Assembly (NCBI RefSeq): GCF_012641075.1
Contig: NZ_JAAXLJ010000009.1
Coordinates: 23,534 to 87,533 of the forward strand
Length of the DNA: 64,000 bases
Source: Secundilactobacillus angelensis
Lineage (GTDB): Bacteria; Bacillota; Bacilli; Lactobacillales; Lactobacillaceae
Direction of reading: 5' to 3'
Position numbers and translations under genes: made by a program
The notes under the pieces: model-generated
What the model saw: the letters and a program-made list of their open reading frames with translations, nothing else
Database searches by the model: none
Told to the model about the DNA's origin: nothing
In this document: piece by piece, positions 8,931 through 18,082 of the stretch
How positions within the stretch are numbered: the stretch's first letter is position 1
Layout of the letters: each line of letters begins with the position of its first letter

Positions 8931-10364
8931 TTAAATCTTTGACTCGCCAGTGTAGTTCTTATCATAGCGAGAACGGAAGAATGATTCAATATCCTCCAGA
9001 TTTACACCCTTGGTTTCAGGAACACGGACAACAACAAACCATGCCCCCAGTAGACAGCAAGCAGCAAAAATGTAAAAGACATTTGCTAGCCCAATGGCCG
9101 CCATCAGAGGTGGGAAGAGTAATCCAACAAAGAAGTTTGCAATCCATAATGTGAAGATTGTAATTCCTGTACCCAATCCACGATACCGGTTAGGAAAGAT
9201 TTCTGAGTTCAACAACCAAGTAACAGGTCCAAGAGTACCCTGATCAATAACGATATAAACCAGAATAATGATCATAATAGCATATGGTGTCCATGATGCT
9301 GTACCAGCATATGTTTTAATAAGACCAACTGTGACTAACGCTATTCCACAGAAAATCAAACCTGTTAATTCAAGCTTCTTTCGACCAAGTTTGTCAACAG
9401 TGTACATACCTACAATGGCACCAATACATGAAAAGACACCATTGGCAACATTCGCAATAAGGGCAGCATTGGAACCGAACCCTGCATTGACAAGAACTTG
9501 GGAACCATAATACATGATTGAGTTAATCCCAGCAAATTGCTGAATAACACCCAGCATTCCACCAGTAATACAAATTTGAATAATCCAATTCTGTTTAAAG
9601 TCTCTAAAGGAAGCTGCTTGTTCTTGTTCTTCTTCTTCCTTTTTGTTATTAGCTTTAATCTCTTCAAGTTCTAGTTCAGCCTGCGCCTTGCTACGAATTC
9701 TATAAAGCACCTTTAAAGCCTCGGCAAACTTATTCTTCGAGGTTAACCAACGAGGGCTTTCTGGCATAGCATACATACCAATCCAAAGGGCAATACCTGG
9801 AATACTTGCTAAGGAAACCATAACTCTCCAGATCCCTGCATTGCTACCAAACAAGTTACCCAGCAAAGCATTAATACCAAACACTAAGAATTGACCGAAG
9901 ACAATCAAAAATTGGTTCATTGAAACCATTCGCCCACGGCGGGCAGCAGGAGCGATTTCAGCAAGATAAACCGGAACCGTACCTGAAGCAGCACCAACTG
10001 CTAGGCCTAAAATAAATCGAAAAGTAATAAGTGTCCCAGTGTTGGGTGCAAGACCACAACCAACACCAAAGATTGTGAATATTACACCTAACCAAATTAA
10101 CATTTTTTTACGACCAATTTTATCACTAATTGGTCCACCAAAAACTGCACCAAAAGCGGCACCTAAGGTCAAACCACTGGATACAACACCTTGGGCCCAT
10201 GGCGACAACCCTAATTGACTAGGCTTAGCCATAAATCCTAAAGCACCATTGACAACTGCTGTGTTATATCCAAATAGTAGGGAACCCATACCGGTAATCC
10301 AAGAAACTAATGTCAGATATCCGCTATGCTCATTTTTTGATTTTACATCTGAATTCTGCATCAT
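8931..10364 (-). CDS. sugar/inositol porter, MFS sugar porter family (paralogue)
   Basis: A 477-residue, 12-helix sugar porter with DKIGRKK, PESPRWL and PETKGVNLEDIE signatures. Long identical stretches with the 3948 product (for example SQLGLSPWAQGVVSSGL compared with SQLGLSSWAQGVVSSGL) indicate duplication. The ATG at 10364 is taken as start because GGAGG ends 5 bases before it; a GTG at 10370 lies inside that site. It follows the iolG gene at 10483 after 118 bases containing a modest hairpin, so it may be last in the operon that starts at 13.5 kb. It probably imports myo-inositol or a stereoisomer. Confidence 0.85.
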   Translation of the reverse strand: MMQNSDVKSKNEHSGYLTLVSWITGMGSLLFGYNTAVVNGALGFMAKPSQLGLSPWAQGVVSSGLTLGAAFGAVFGGPISDKIGRKKMLIWLGVIFTIFGVGCGLAPNTGTLITFRFILGLAVGAASGTVPVYLAEIAPAARRGRMVSMNQFLIVFGQFLVFGINALLGNLFGSNAGIWRVMVSLASIPGIALWIGMYAMPESPRWLTSKNKFAEALKVLYRIRSKAQAELELEEIKANNKKEEEEQEQAASFRDFKQNWIIQICITGGMLGVIQQFAGINSIMYYGSQVLVNAGFGSNAALIANVANGVFSCIGAIVGMYTVDKLGRKKLELTGLIFCGIALVTVGLIKTYAGTASWTPYAIMIIILVYIVIDQGTLGPVTWLLNSEIFPNRYRGLGTGITIFTLWIANFFVGLLFPPLMAAIGLANVFYIFAACCLLGAWFVVVRVPETKGVNLEDIESFFRSRYDKNYTGESKI

Positions 10365-10482
10365 TTTCACCTCCGAATATTCAATGATATAGAATAACTA
10401 TTTTAAATAATTGCTATTTGCAGGCCCTATCTAATTGGAAGGAAGACCTGCATAATCTACATCATCTTAAGAAACTAACCAA

Positions 10483-11520
10483 CTATTTTGCTGCGTAAAA
10501 TGCAGGCGTTTCTGGGAAGTCAAGATTTTGTGTTTCACCTTTTTGATCAATAGACTTCAGCGCTGCATCAGCGGTAACAGCTGCAATATATCCATCCCAA
10601 GATGAAGGACCAACTGGTGATTCATTCTTTGAAACATGATTAATAAAATCACGGAATTCAATATCATAAGCACTTTCAAAGCGTGCCTTCCAATCGGTTA
10701 AAATAGCTGTGCTATATTGAGCATTCAAACGCGTAGCAACTTGTGGCACAGTTGGCAGTTCAAGTACCCCTTCTTCACCGATGACATCGCACTTAATATC
10801 ATAACCATACTGACAACGAACAAAGACTTCAATACTGATATTAATTCCCGTCTTAGTCTCCATCATAACAATCATTGGATCCATGATATCTTTATTCTGA
10901 GCATGGCGTGTTTGCTTAGCAGCAAATACCCGAATGTTCTTATAATCATCGTTAATCAACCAGTGATCCAAATCAATTTCATGAATAGCAGTTTCAATAA
11001 TTGAACGAGATGTATCGTATTCCTCAGGTTGAGTCTGGTTATAATGACGTTCATCAATCATTAATGGATTACCAATAACACCATCATCAATCATTTTCTT
11101 CATTTGTACATATTCAGGAGCATAGTGACGCATGAATCCAACTTGTAGCATACGACGACCAAGCTTCTTTTCAGAGTCAATGATATCCAAACATTGTTGT
11201 GCATCAAGTGCTAATGGCTTTTCACAGAATGTGAATTTCCCTGCAGCTAATGCAGCCATCACGATTTCATAGTGTGCCTCATTGCTTGCAGTACATACAA
11301 CCACTTCTACATCTGGATCATTAACAAGATCATGATAATCAGAATAATCTTTTGCTTTTAATCCTAATTTATCAAGTTGCTTCTGTGCCTTACCTGGCAC
11401 AATATCACAGACTGCTGTGACATCAACGTTTGCAACGACCTTTGATAAACGATGCAGATGATCTGAACCAATAAAACCAATACCAACAATACCTACTTTT
11501 GTTACATGTGTTTCAGCCAT
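10483..11520 (-). CDS. iolG: inositol 2-dehydrogenase
   Basis: A 345-residue Gfo/Idh/MocA enzyme of the B. subtilis IolG branch: GIVGIGFIGSDHL, FTFCEKPLAL, MLQVGFMRHY, AIHEIDLDHWLINDDY, YGYDIKCDVIGEEG, GPSSWDGYIAAVT and TPAFY all follow that family in order. It should oxidise myo-inositol to scyllo-inosose with NAD. It sits 21 bases downstream of iolE, the next enzyme of the pathway. AGAGGT precedes the ATG. It is related to the 675-1691 product but not its closest duplicate. The name is well supported; substrate range is not provable here. Confidence 0.85.
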   Translation of the reverse strand: MAETHVTKVGIVGIGFIGSDHLHRLSKVVANVDVTAVCDIVPGKAQKQLDKLGLKAKDYSDYHDLVNDPDVEVVVCTASNEAHYEIVMAALAAGKFTFCEKPLALDAQQCLDIIDSEKKLGRRMLQVGFMRHYAPEYVQMKKMIDDGVIGNPLMIDERHYNQTQPEEYDTSRSIIETAIHEIDLDHWLINDDYKNIRVFAAKQTRHAQNKDIMDPMIVMMETKTGINISIEVFVRCQYGYDIKCDVIGEEGVLELPTVPQVATRLNAQYSTAILTDWKARFESAYDIEFRDFINHVSKNESPVGPSSWDGYIAAVTADAALKSIDQKGETQNLDFPETPAFYAAK

Positions 11521-11541
11521 AATGCATACCTCTTTCTTTTT

Positions 11542-12447
11542 TTAGTTTTTACCCAATAATTCTTGATCGATATACTTTTTAGCTTTCAAAGCATATTCCA
11601 AAGGATTTGCCTTGTCAGGATCTTGTTCGGCTTCGACAACAATCCATCCTTTATAACCATGGTCAATTAATTCTTTGTAAACTGGCTTAAAGTCAAGATT
11701 ACCATCACCTGGAACCGTAAACATACCATTTAAGAATGAACCTTGGAATGTCAAGCCTCTTTCACGGCTGTCCTTTTCCTTATCAAAACGGACATCCTTA
11801 AAGTGAACATGCACAACACGATCAATATGTGCTTTTAATAAGCTCATGTAGTCACCATCGGAAACAGCAATATGACCTGTATCATACAATAAACCAACCT
11901 TCTTAGGATCAGTGTTTGCCATTAAGCGGTCGGTTTCTTCCTTAGTCTGAATAACAGTACCCATATGATGATGATAAGCTACCTTGATACCATACTTAGC
12001 TGCAATGTCACCATAGTGATTAAGACCTTCGCAAACCTTATCCCACTCTTCGTCGTTCATGTGATACTTGTCAGTGAAAATATTCTTCGAGTCAGATTGT
12101 TGAATTGTATGGGTTTGTTCAGAAACAACTGCCACTGGAGCGTGAACCGCTTTCAAAAATTGGCAATGTTTTTCGAATGCTTCACTAGCTTTGTCAATAC
12201 CGTCGCGCAGAATGAAGCTACTAAACCACTGACCGGCAATCTGTAAATTACGAAGCTTAAGTTCATAGTTTAACTTATCAGGGCCTGGGAAAAAGCCACC
12301 AACTTCGGTACCTTGAAATCCTGCTACTACAATATCACTTAATAATTGCTGTAAATTATTATCTTTACCGATTGAAGGAATGTCATCATTACGCCAACCA
12401 ATTGGAGCAATACCCCATTTAATATCTTTACTTGGATCATATGCCAT
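11542..12447 (-). CDS. iolE: myo-inosose-2 dehydratase
   Basis: A 301-residue TIM-barrel enzyme. The N-terminal [17 protein letters not shown], then [20 protein letters not shown], are hallmark IolE segments. Metal site residues are visible in [25 protein letters not shown] and VVEAEQDP. IolE removes water from scyllo-inosose to give 3D-(3,5/4)-trihydroxycyclohexane-1,2-dione. It lies between two dehydrogenase genes (19 and 21 bases) with an AGGAGG site. The next pathway enzyme, the IolD hydrolase, is not encoded in the window, so the fate of the dione is open. Confidence 0.92.
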   Translation of the reverse strand: MAYDPSKDIKWGIAPIGWRNDDIPSIGKDNNLQQLLSDIVVAGFQGTEVGGFFPGPDKLNYELKLRNLQIAGQWFSSFILRDGIDKASEAFEKHCQFLKAVHAPVAVVSEQTHTIQQSDSKNIFTDKYHMNDEEWDKVCEGLNHYGDIAAKYGIKVAYHHHMGTVIQTKEETDRLMANTDPKKVGLLYDTGHIAVSDGDYMSLLKAHIDRVVHVHFKDVRFDKEKDSRERGLTFQGSFLNGMFTVPGDGNLDFKPVYKELIDHGYKGWIVVEAEQDPDKANPLEYALKAKKYIDQELLGKN

Positions 12448-12466
12448 AACTAAAGACCTCCTAAAA

Positions 12467-13495
12467 TTAAATATCTTGAACCTTCACTTTTTGACCTGTT
12501 TCCAAAGACTTTTTAGCCGCCTGAGCTAGCCTAATTGCCTTTATGCCATCCTCAAATGAACACTCAACTGGTGTATCATTCAAAACCGCATTGAAGAAGG
12601 ACACTAATTCATTAAAGTATGCATCCACATACCTTTGAAGGAAAAATAACATTGGCTTATCACCACGAGTTGACTCGCTACCCGAATAGGTAGTTGTACT
12701 ATTCAGCACGTTGTCCGCGTGTGCCATACCCTTAGAACCAAACAACTCAATTCGTTGGTCGTACCCGTAAACAGCTTTCCGACTATTATCTATTGATCCA
12801 ACCATGCCATTCTTGAAAAACAATGTGGTAAGCGCTGTATCAATATCTCCAGCTTCACCAATCTTTGGGTCAATCATCACTCCACCAGCGACAAACACAG
12901 AATCAACTTCCTCACCGGAAACGAATCGCGCAATGTCAAAATCATGAATTGTCATATCCATGAAAATGCCGCCAGACCGCTTAACATAATCCATCGACGG
13001 TGGTTCTGGATCTCGTGACGTAATCTTCAGAATTTGTTCATCACCAATTTGTCCTTGATTACGATAATCAACAATCCTTCTAAAGTTTTTATCAAATCGT
13101 CTATTAAATCCTACTTGAAATTTAACGTGCGATTCCTTCACAACTTTAAAAGCCTTCAAAATTTCATTGTCATCAAATCCTACAGGCTTTTCACAAAAAA
13201 TATTTTTTCCTGCTCGAGCCGCATCAATAGTCATTTGCGGATGAAGATCAGTAGGCACACACAACATCACAGCTTGTACATTGGCATCCGCAAGAACCTC
13301 ATGATAATCTTTAACTATTTTTCCTGCCAGTGGATATTTTTTGTTCCACTCGTTAGTTGCGACAATGTCACAAATATAAGCAATTTCAACATTAGGCATT
13401 TTTTGTAGGTTTTTATAATGAACATTACCAATACGACCCATGCCAATAATACCGATTGTGATTTTTTTCTTTGTGAATAATGAGCTATCAGCCAT
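12467..13495 (-). CDS. inositol dehydrogenase, IdhA-like Gfo/Idh/MocA enzyme
   Basis: A 342-residue first gene of the operon. Motifs: [63 protein letters not shown] and [18 protein letters not shown]. This order fits the IdhA/IolG2 type of myo- or scyllo-inositol dehydrogenase known from rhizobia, corynebacteria and lactobacilli. With the IolG-type enzyme two genes downstream, it could interconvert inositol stereoisomers through a shared inosose. GAAAGGGGTGA precedes the ATG and the promoter at 13609-13636 is 114 bases upstream. Confidence 0.85.
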   Translation of the reverse strand: MADSSLFTKKKITIGIIGMGRIGNVHYKNLQKMPNVEIAYICDIVATNEWNKKYPLAGKIVKDYHEVLADANVQAVMLCVPTDLHPQMTIDAARAGKNIFCEKPVGFDDNEILKAFKVVKESHVKFQVGFNRRFDKNFRRIVDYRNQGQIGDEQILKITSRDPEPPSMDYVKRSGGIFMDMTIHDFDIARFVSGEEVDSVFVAGGVMIDPKIGEAGDIDTALTTLFFKNGMVGSIDNSRKAVYGYDQRIELFGSKGMAHADNVLNSTTTYSGSESTRGDKPMLFFLQRYVDAYFNELVSFFNAVLNDTPVECSFEDGIKAIRLAQAAKKSLETGQKVKVQDI

Positions 13496-13608
13496 CGTAT
13501 CACCCCTTTCTATCAGTATTTTGAACTGAGCAAGCTATTGTGAAATTTAGTTCTAACTCAGGAAATATTATTATTTTGGTTAATGTATCGCTTGCTTTGT
13601 TCTACCTC

Positions 13609-13636
13609 AGAATAGCACGATTAAAGCCATTGTCAA
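13609..13636 (-). promoter_or_regulatory. sigma-A promoter of the dehydrogenase-iolE-iolG operon
   Basis: On the minus strand TTGACA (13636-13631), a 16-base spacer, then TATTCT (13614-13609). This is the clearest promoter in the inositol region. A cre-like sequence (ATAAATCGCTTACA, 12 of 14 consensus positions) lies at 13678-13665, just upstream of the -35. The rest of the 539-base gap up to the divergent porter at 14035 is AT-rich and shows no gene. Confidence 0.65.
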
Positions 13637-14034
13637 TAGCATTTTTTGAAAAAACAAGAAAAATGTAAGCGATTTATAAGTGCGTGTTGACATTCACAAG
13701 TTGTCGTGAAATAATCTAAGCAGAAGCTTTTAAATACTTTGTGTTTTTTTTAATTTACATTCGACTACTTCTCGGTCGTTCTGATTACGTTCTGATTATG
13801 ATGAAAGTTGCTACATTTTAACCAGTCACACTGACTTTATAGTTAGACTCTTTTTTTTAAATCATTTTACTATAGCTGTGTTGATATGGTTTCTATGACA
13901 CGAAGCATAATGGTTCGCATCTACATTTGATGTACCGCTGAATAGTGTTTTTACCTTGATTGACGTTTGATTTATGTTTGTTTTTCGTTATCTGACGGGA
14001 ATGTGACTTGTATATATAATATGGAGATGAAAAT

Positions 14035-15504
14035 ATGATGACCAAACTAAGCGCGGAAAATCAGCTGGGTAGTTCTAGTGATCAGCAGACTAATTCTGTT
14101 GCTGAAAAACGTGCAAAATATCATTTACAAAGAACAGCGCTAATATCAACCCTTGGTGGGTTGCTATTTGGTGTCGATACTGGAGTAATTAATGGTGCAA
14201 TTGGTTATATGGCAACTCCCTCTGAGTTAAATCTAACACCTGGTGATGAAGGCTTGGTGACTAGTGGAATTACACTTGGAGCTGCTGTAGGGGCAGTTTT
14301 TGCTGGTAAAGTTTCCGACTTAATTGGTAGAAGACGTCTATTAAAGTATCTTGCAATTGTATTTTTCATTTGCACGCTTGCATGTTCCATTGCTCCCAAT
14401 GCTATTTTTATGATTATTTTCAGAACTTTACTTGGCCTTGCCGTTGGAGGAGCCTCAGTAATAGTGCCAACCTATTTATCTGAAATTTCAACGCCTTCCA
14501 TTCGTGGCCGCCTTGTAACACAAAACGAATTAATGATTGTAACGGGACAGCTATTGGCATTCGTTGTTAATGCAATTTTAGGAAATGTGTTTGGCTATGT
14601 TTCCCACATTTGGAGATATATGATTGGGTTTGGTATGATCCCAGCTATACTACTATTTATTGGTATGTTCTTCGTTCCAGAATCTCCAAGATGGCTCGTA
14701 ATGAAGGGCAAAGTTCAAGAGGCTTTTAAATCCTTATCAACACTTCGAGCACAACCTGAATCATGCAAAACTGAAATCAGTCAAATCCAAAATGCACTTG
14801 ATCAGGAAAAGGAAATTAAGCAAGCAACACTAAAGGACTTAACTACACCTTGGGTACGTCGACTTGTCTTTATTGGTATTGGTCTCGGTGTGATGCAACA
14901 ATTCATCGGCATAAACATTATGATGTATTATGGAACAACTATTCTGACTCAATCTGGCTTTGCACACAATGCCGCCCTCATCGCTAATATTTTTAATGGC
15001 ATAGTTTCTGTCGCAGCCACGATTATTGGCATGTCTTTGATGAACAAGGTTAATCGGCGCAAGATGCTAACGTCTGGAATAATTGGTACCACAACCTCAT
15101 TGGTTTTAATTGTTATAGTTTCAGAAACTATGTCAAAATCACCGATTTTACCAATTCTAGTTGTGGCATGTACGATGATGTTCCTTGGCTTTTTCCAAGG
15201 ATTCATTTCTCCACTTGTATGGCTTCTTCTATCTGAAATTTTCCCACAGAATTTACGAGGTCTCGGTATGGGTGTGTCAACGTTTTTCCTTTGGTTCTCA
15301 AACTTTTTAGTTGGGTACTTTTTCCCGATTCTTTTATCAGGTCTTGGAATGTCGTACACATTCATGGTCTTCGTTTTCTTCAACATTTTATCTTTCTTCT
15401 TTGCCTACAAATTTACCCCGGAAACACGAGGCAAATCGCTAGAGCAGATCCAAATGGAATTTCAATATGGTGACAAATCTGGAGTCAATCCAGAATCAAA
15501 ATAA
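14035..15504 (+). CDS. inositol-type porter, MFS sugar porter family
   Basis: A 489-residue 12-helix porter with GGLLFGVDTGVINGA in helix 1, DLIGRRR, PESPRWL and PETRGKSLEQIQ. The NLTPGDEGLVTSGITLG segment resembles IolT-type myo-inositol/proton symporters. It is clearly more distant from the other two porters than they are from each other. GGAGATG precedes the ATG (a second ATG follows immediately). It heads a plus-strand operon with a dehydrogenase (28-base gap), a UPF0303 protein and an MDR reductase. Confidence 0.83.
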   Translation: MMTKLSAENQLGSSSDQQTNSVAEKRAKYHLQRTALISTLGGLLFGVDTGVINGAIGYMATPSELNLTPGDEGLVTSGITLGAAVGAVFAGKVSDLIGRRRLLKYLAIVFFICTLACSIAPNAIFMIIFRTLLGLAVGGASVIVPTYLSEISTPSIRGRLVTQNELMIVTGQLLAFVVNAILGNVFGYVSHIWRYMIGFGMIPAILLFIGMFFVPESPRWLVMKGKVQEAFKSLSTLRAQPESCKTEISQIQNALDQEKEIKQATLKDLTTPWVRRLVFIGIGLGVMQQFIGINIMMYYGTTILTQSGFAHNAALIANIFNGIVSVAATIIGMSLMNKVNRRKMLTSGIIGTTTSLVLIVIVSETMSKSPILPILVVACTMMFLGFFQGFISPLVWLLLSEIFPQNLRGLGMGVSTFFLWFSNFLVGYFFPILLSGLGMSYTFMVFVFFNILSFFFAYKFTPETRGKSLEQIQMEFQYGDKSGVNPESK

Positions 15505-15532
15505 TTTTTTTCACGAAAGGGAGTTTTTTATT

Positions 15533-16558
15533 ATGAAACAGATCCATGCAGGTATTATTGGTTTAGGCAGAGCTGGGCAAATGCATCTAAATAATTTGTT
15601 AATGATGCCCGAAATCAAAATTGTTGAAGTAGCCGATGTTTTTATTGAAAACATCTCTGAAAAATTAAATAACCTGGGGTTAACCAATCAGACTCGGGAT
15701 TATCATGAGTTGTTAAACAACCCTGAAATCGATACTGTATTCATTTTTACATCAACTGATACACATGAGGAGATTGTTACAGCAGCTGCTAAAGCTGGTA
15801 AGAATATTTTCTGTGAGAAGCCTCTAAGTATGAACTTACACGAAGAAGCCAGCTTAAATGTCTTAAAGGCAGTCAAAGAAGCGGGAGTAAAGTTACAAAT
15901 TGGCTTTAATCGTCGAATGGATCCTCAATTCAGAAATATTTACGAAAATGTCCGGAATGGAAAAATTGGGACTCCACAAGTTGTAAAAATTACTTCTCGG
16001 GATCCTGACTTGTTGCCTCATGACCTAATCCAGCGTATTGGTGGGTTGCTTTTCGATTTCACGATGCATGATTTTGATATGGCTCGCTACATGATGAATA
16101 GCAATATTTCTGAGGTATACGCTAAAGGAGGCACTCTTATTGATCCAACGTTAAAAGATATCAATGATATTGATACTCTAGCCTTAGTTCTCCAGTTTGA
16201 AAACGGAGCGTATGGATTAATCGATAACAGCCGAAAAGCTGTCTACGGATACGATCAACGGGTTGAAGTGTTTGGATCTGAAGGTATGTTAAAAGCCGAA
16301 AACGTTAGTGACAGTACGGTGGAATTGTATAACGATAAGCGAATTGAATTGCAAAAGCCACTACCAATGTTCCAAGAACGTTATAAGCCAGCATATATCG
16401 CTGAAATGAAAGCATTTGTAAACTCCATCTTAAATAATGAACCAGTAGTCGCCGAAGGCCGTGATGTTGTTATGGCTCAACGAGCTGCTGTTGCCGCACA
16501 AAAATCAATTGAAACTGGGGAACCTCAAAAGGTTGATACGAGTTACCCACTAGAATAA
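15533..16558 (+). CDS. Gfo/Idh/MocA oxidoreductase, inositol dehydrogenase-like (paralogue E)
   Basis: A 341-residue NAD(P)-dependent dehydrogenase: GIIGLGRAGQMH, IFCEKPLSM, GFNRRMDPQF, KITSRDPD, DFTMHDFDMARYMM, VYAKGGTLIDPTLK and [12 protein letters not shown]. It is the closest relative of the 7654-8676 product. The ATG at 15533 follows GAAAGGGAG; an earlier in-frame start at 15467 would overlap the porter gene and is rejected. Cotranscribed with the porter upstream, it likely acts first on the imported polyol. Confidence 0.83.
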   Translation: MKQIHAGIIGLGRAGQMHLNNLLMMPEIKIVEVADVFIENISEKLNNLGLTNQTRDYHELLNNPEIDTVFIFTSTDTHEEIVTAAAKAGKNIFCEKPLSMNLHEEASLNVLKAVKEAGVKLQIGFNRRMDPQFRNIYENVRNGKIGTPQVVKITSRDPDLLPHDLIQRIGGLLFDFTMHDFDMARYMMNSNISEVYAKGGTLIDPTLKDINDIDTLALVLQFENGAYGLIDNSRKAVYGYDQRVEVFGSEGMLKAENVSDSTVELYNDKRIELQKPLPMFQERYKPAYIAEMKAFVNSILNNEPVVAEGRDVVMAQRAAVAAQKSIETGEPQKVDTSYPLE

Positions 16559-16579
16559 TTTTATTATGGAGGATTAATT

Positions 16580-17044
16580 ATGTTGAGTGCTGAAGAAATT
16601 CTAAATCAAGAAACTGAAACTACACTGCCCCACTTTGGACTATCAGATTTAAACGATTTTGTTGATTGTTTACAAAAAGTTGGTAAAGATGACTACGAAA
16701 AAGTATGTGTTTTAATTAAATTAAACAAGCGTCCTGTCTTCTTTCACGCTGGAAAATTTACTACGAACGAAAACAACATCTGGATCAGTAAAAAAGAAAA
16801 GGCCGTTGATTTATTCGACCATTCGTCACTCTATGAGAAAGCAATCAATCTTAACAATGAATCAGAGTTCTTTACGTCTAGTGGATTATCACCAAAAGAT
16901 GTGGCCATTGTTGGTGGCGGTCTTCCAATCTTTGTTGCTGATACTGGTATTGTTGGCAGCTTGATAATCTCTGGTTTAACAGACGAAGGCGACCACAATC
17001 TTGGCTATCAAACGCTCGTAACATTCAAAAAAAGTTTGCAGTAG
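16580..17044 (+). CDS. UPF0303 / heme-degrading-domain family protein
   Basis: A 154-residue cytosolic protein that looks like the UPF0303 branch of the GlcG/HbpS (DUF336) fold. It has a central KLNKRPVFFHAG segment and the C-terminal glycine-rich DVAIVGGGLPIF...GIVGSLIISGL that forms the family core. Members have been annotated as heme-degrading or cobalamin/diol-utilisation accessory proteins, but a general biochemical role is not settled. GGAGGAT precedes the ATG. It lies 21 bases after the dehydrogenase, and UPF0303 genes commonly accompany sugar or polyol catabolic operons. Function in inositol use is inference. Confidence 0.7.
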   Translation: MLSAEEILNQETETTLPHFGLSDLNDFVDCLQKVGKDDYEKVCVLIKLNKRPVFFHAGKFTTNENNIWISKKEKAVDLFDHSSLYEKAINLNNESEFFTSSGLSPKDVAIVGGGLPIFVADTGIVGSLIISGLTDEGDHNLGYQTLVTFKKSLQ

Positions 17045-17059
17045 AAAGTAGGCATGTCA

Positions 17060-17995
17060 ATGAAAGCATTTGGAATAAATCAATACGGTAATTCACATGT
17101 TATGCAGGAATATGAATTACCGACTCCCAAAATTGGTGCGGATGAAGTTTTGATTAAAACTGCTGCTTTCGCCATCAACGCTTTTGACATTTCTGTTCGA
17201 AATGGTACTTTCAGAGATAGAGTGACACTTCTGTTCCCATTTATTCTAGGCTCAGACGCGATTGGACGAATCGTGAAAGTGGGCAGAAATGTTAATAATT
17301 ATCATGTAGGCGACGATGTAATGGCACATCCCGGTTTAGGAACCTATGCTGAATATTTTAAAGTTTCATCAACTCATTTAGGACTGGTACCCAATAACGC
17401 TGATCCGAATACAGTTGCTGGTCTCCCACTGTCAGGAATAACGGCTTATAATGTGCTTGTTCATGCAGCCCAAGTTCAATCGGGTCAGACCATTGCGATT
17501 CTTGGAGCAGCTGGCGGAGTCGGATCGTTACTTGTACAAATGGCAAAGGCTATGGGACTCTATGTAATTGGAACCGATATTTCAAGTACAAAAAACCGAG
17601 TGCTCGCAAATGGTGCTGATGAATTTGGTGGTTATGATAACGAGACCGTCAGACAGAAATTTTCTCGTGTTGCAGATGTCTTAATCGATGCCACCAATAA
17701 CGGTGTCGGTGGAAAAGCTGGCATCGAGATAATCAAAGACAACGGCACATATGTCTCTTTAACAACGCTACCAGCGGAGAAGTATACAAGACCTAATGTA
17801 TTCTTTAAACAAGTCGTTCCCAATCCAAAATATCTTGACAGTGACGCATTTTTTGCAATTTCTCTAATGATTAGAAACAACCAGCTTCATGTCCCAATTG
17901 ATCGGATTAAAGCCTTCACTCTAAATGGCATCATCGAAGGACAGGAGATCGTTGAGAATAACCTTTCAGATGGAAAGGTTATTATTAAAATCTGA
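17060..17995 (+). CDS. NADP-dependent zinc-less MDR oxidoreductase (quinone reductase-like)
   Basis: An about 311-residue medium-chain dehydrogenase/reductase without the catalytic zinc cysteine-histidine set. The GroES-like N-terminal half includes NAFDISVRNG and LGSDAIGRIVKVG. The Rossmann half has AILGAAGGVGSLLVQMAKA (residues about 150-168). This places it with quinone oxidoreductase/enoyl reductase-like proteins. Two ATGs (17054 and 17060) are possible; the second has better spacing from the AGTAGG sequence. It ends the plus-strand porter/dehydrogenase operon and may dispose of a keto intermediate. Confidence 0.75.
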   Translation: MKAFGINQYGNSHVMQEYELPTPKIGADEVLIKTAAFAINAFDISVRNGTFRDRVTLLFPFILGSDAIGRIVKVGRNVNNYHVGDDVMAHPGLGTYAEYFKVSSTHLGLVPNNADPNTVAGLPLSGITAYNVLVHAAQVQSGQTIAILGAAGGVGSLLVQMAKAMGLYVIGTDISSTKNRVLANGADEFGGYDNETVRQKFSRVADVLIDATNNGVGGKAGIEIIKDNGTYVSLTTLPAEKYTRPNVFFKQVVPNPKYLDSDAFFAISLMIRNNQLHVPIDRIKAFTLNGIIEGQEIVENNLSDGKVIIKI

Positions 17996-18015
17996 TTTCA
18001 TTAAACGTAAATATC

Positions 18016-18044
18016 TTGCCATAAAACCTTAAATTAACTATTAT
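18016..18044 (+). promoter_or_regulatory. promoter of the nucleoside hydrolase gene
   Basis: TTGCCA (18016-18021), a 17-base spacer and TATTAT (18039-18044). The expected transcript start near 18051 lies downstream of an in-frame ATG at 18047, which supports the later start at 18083. Confidence 0.6.
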
Positions 18045-18082
18045 TAATGTTAAAACATTATAATATTTCGGGGGATTGTGTT

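Noticed and set aside
13034..13408. 124-codon plus-strand frame inside the dehydrogenase gene
   Set aside because: Antisense shadow of a strongly conserved gene, with no start site.
14949..15386. 145-codon minus-strand frame inside the MFS porter gene
   Set aside because: Shadow of the porter gene; rich in Lys, Arg and Pro as expected for the complement of membrane-helix codons.
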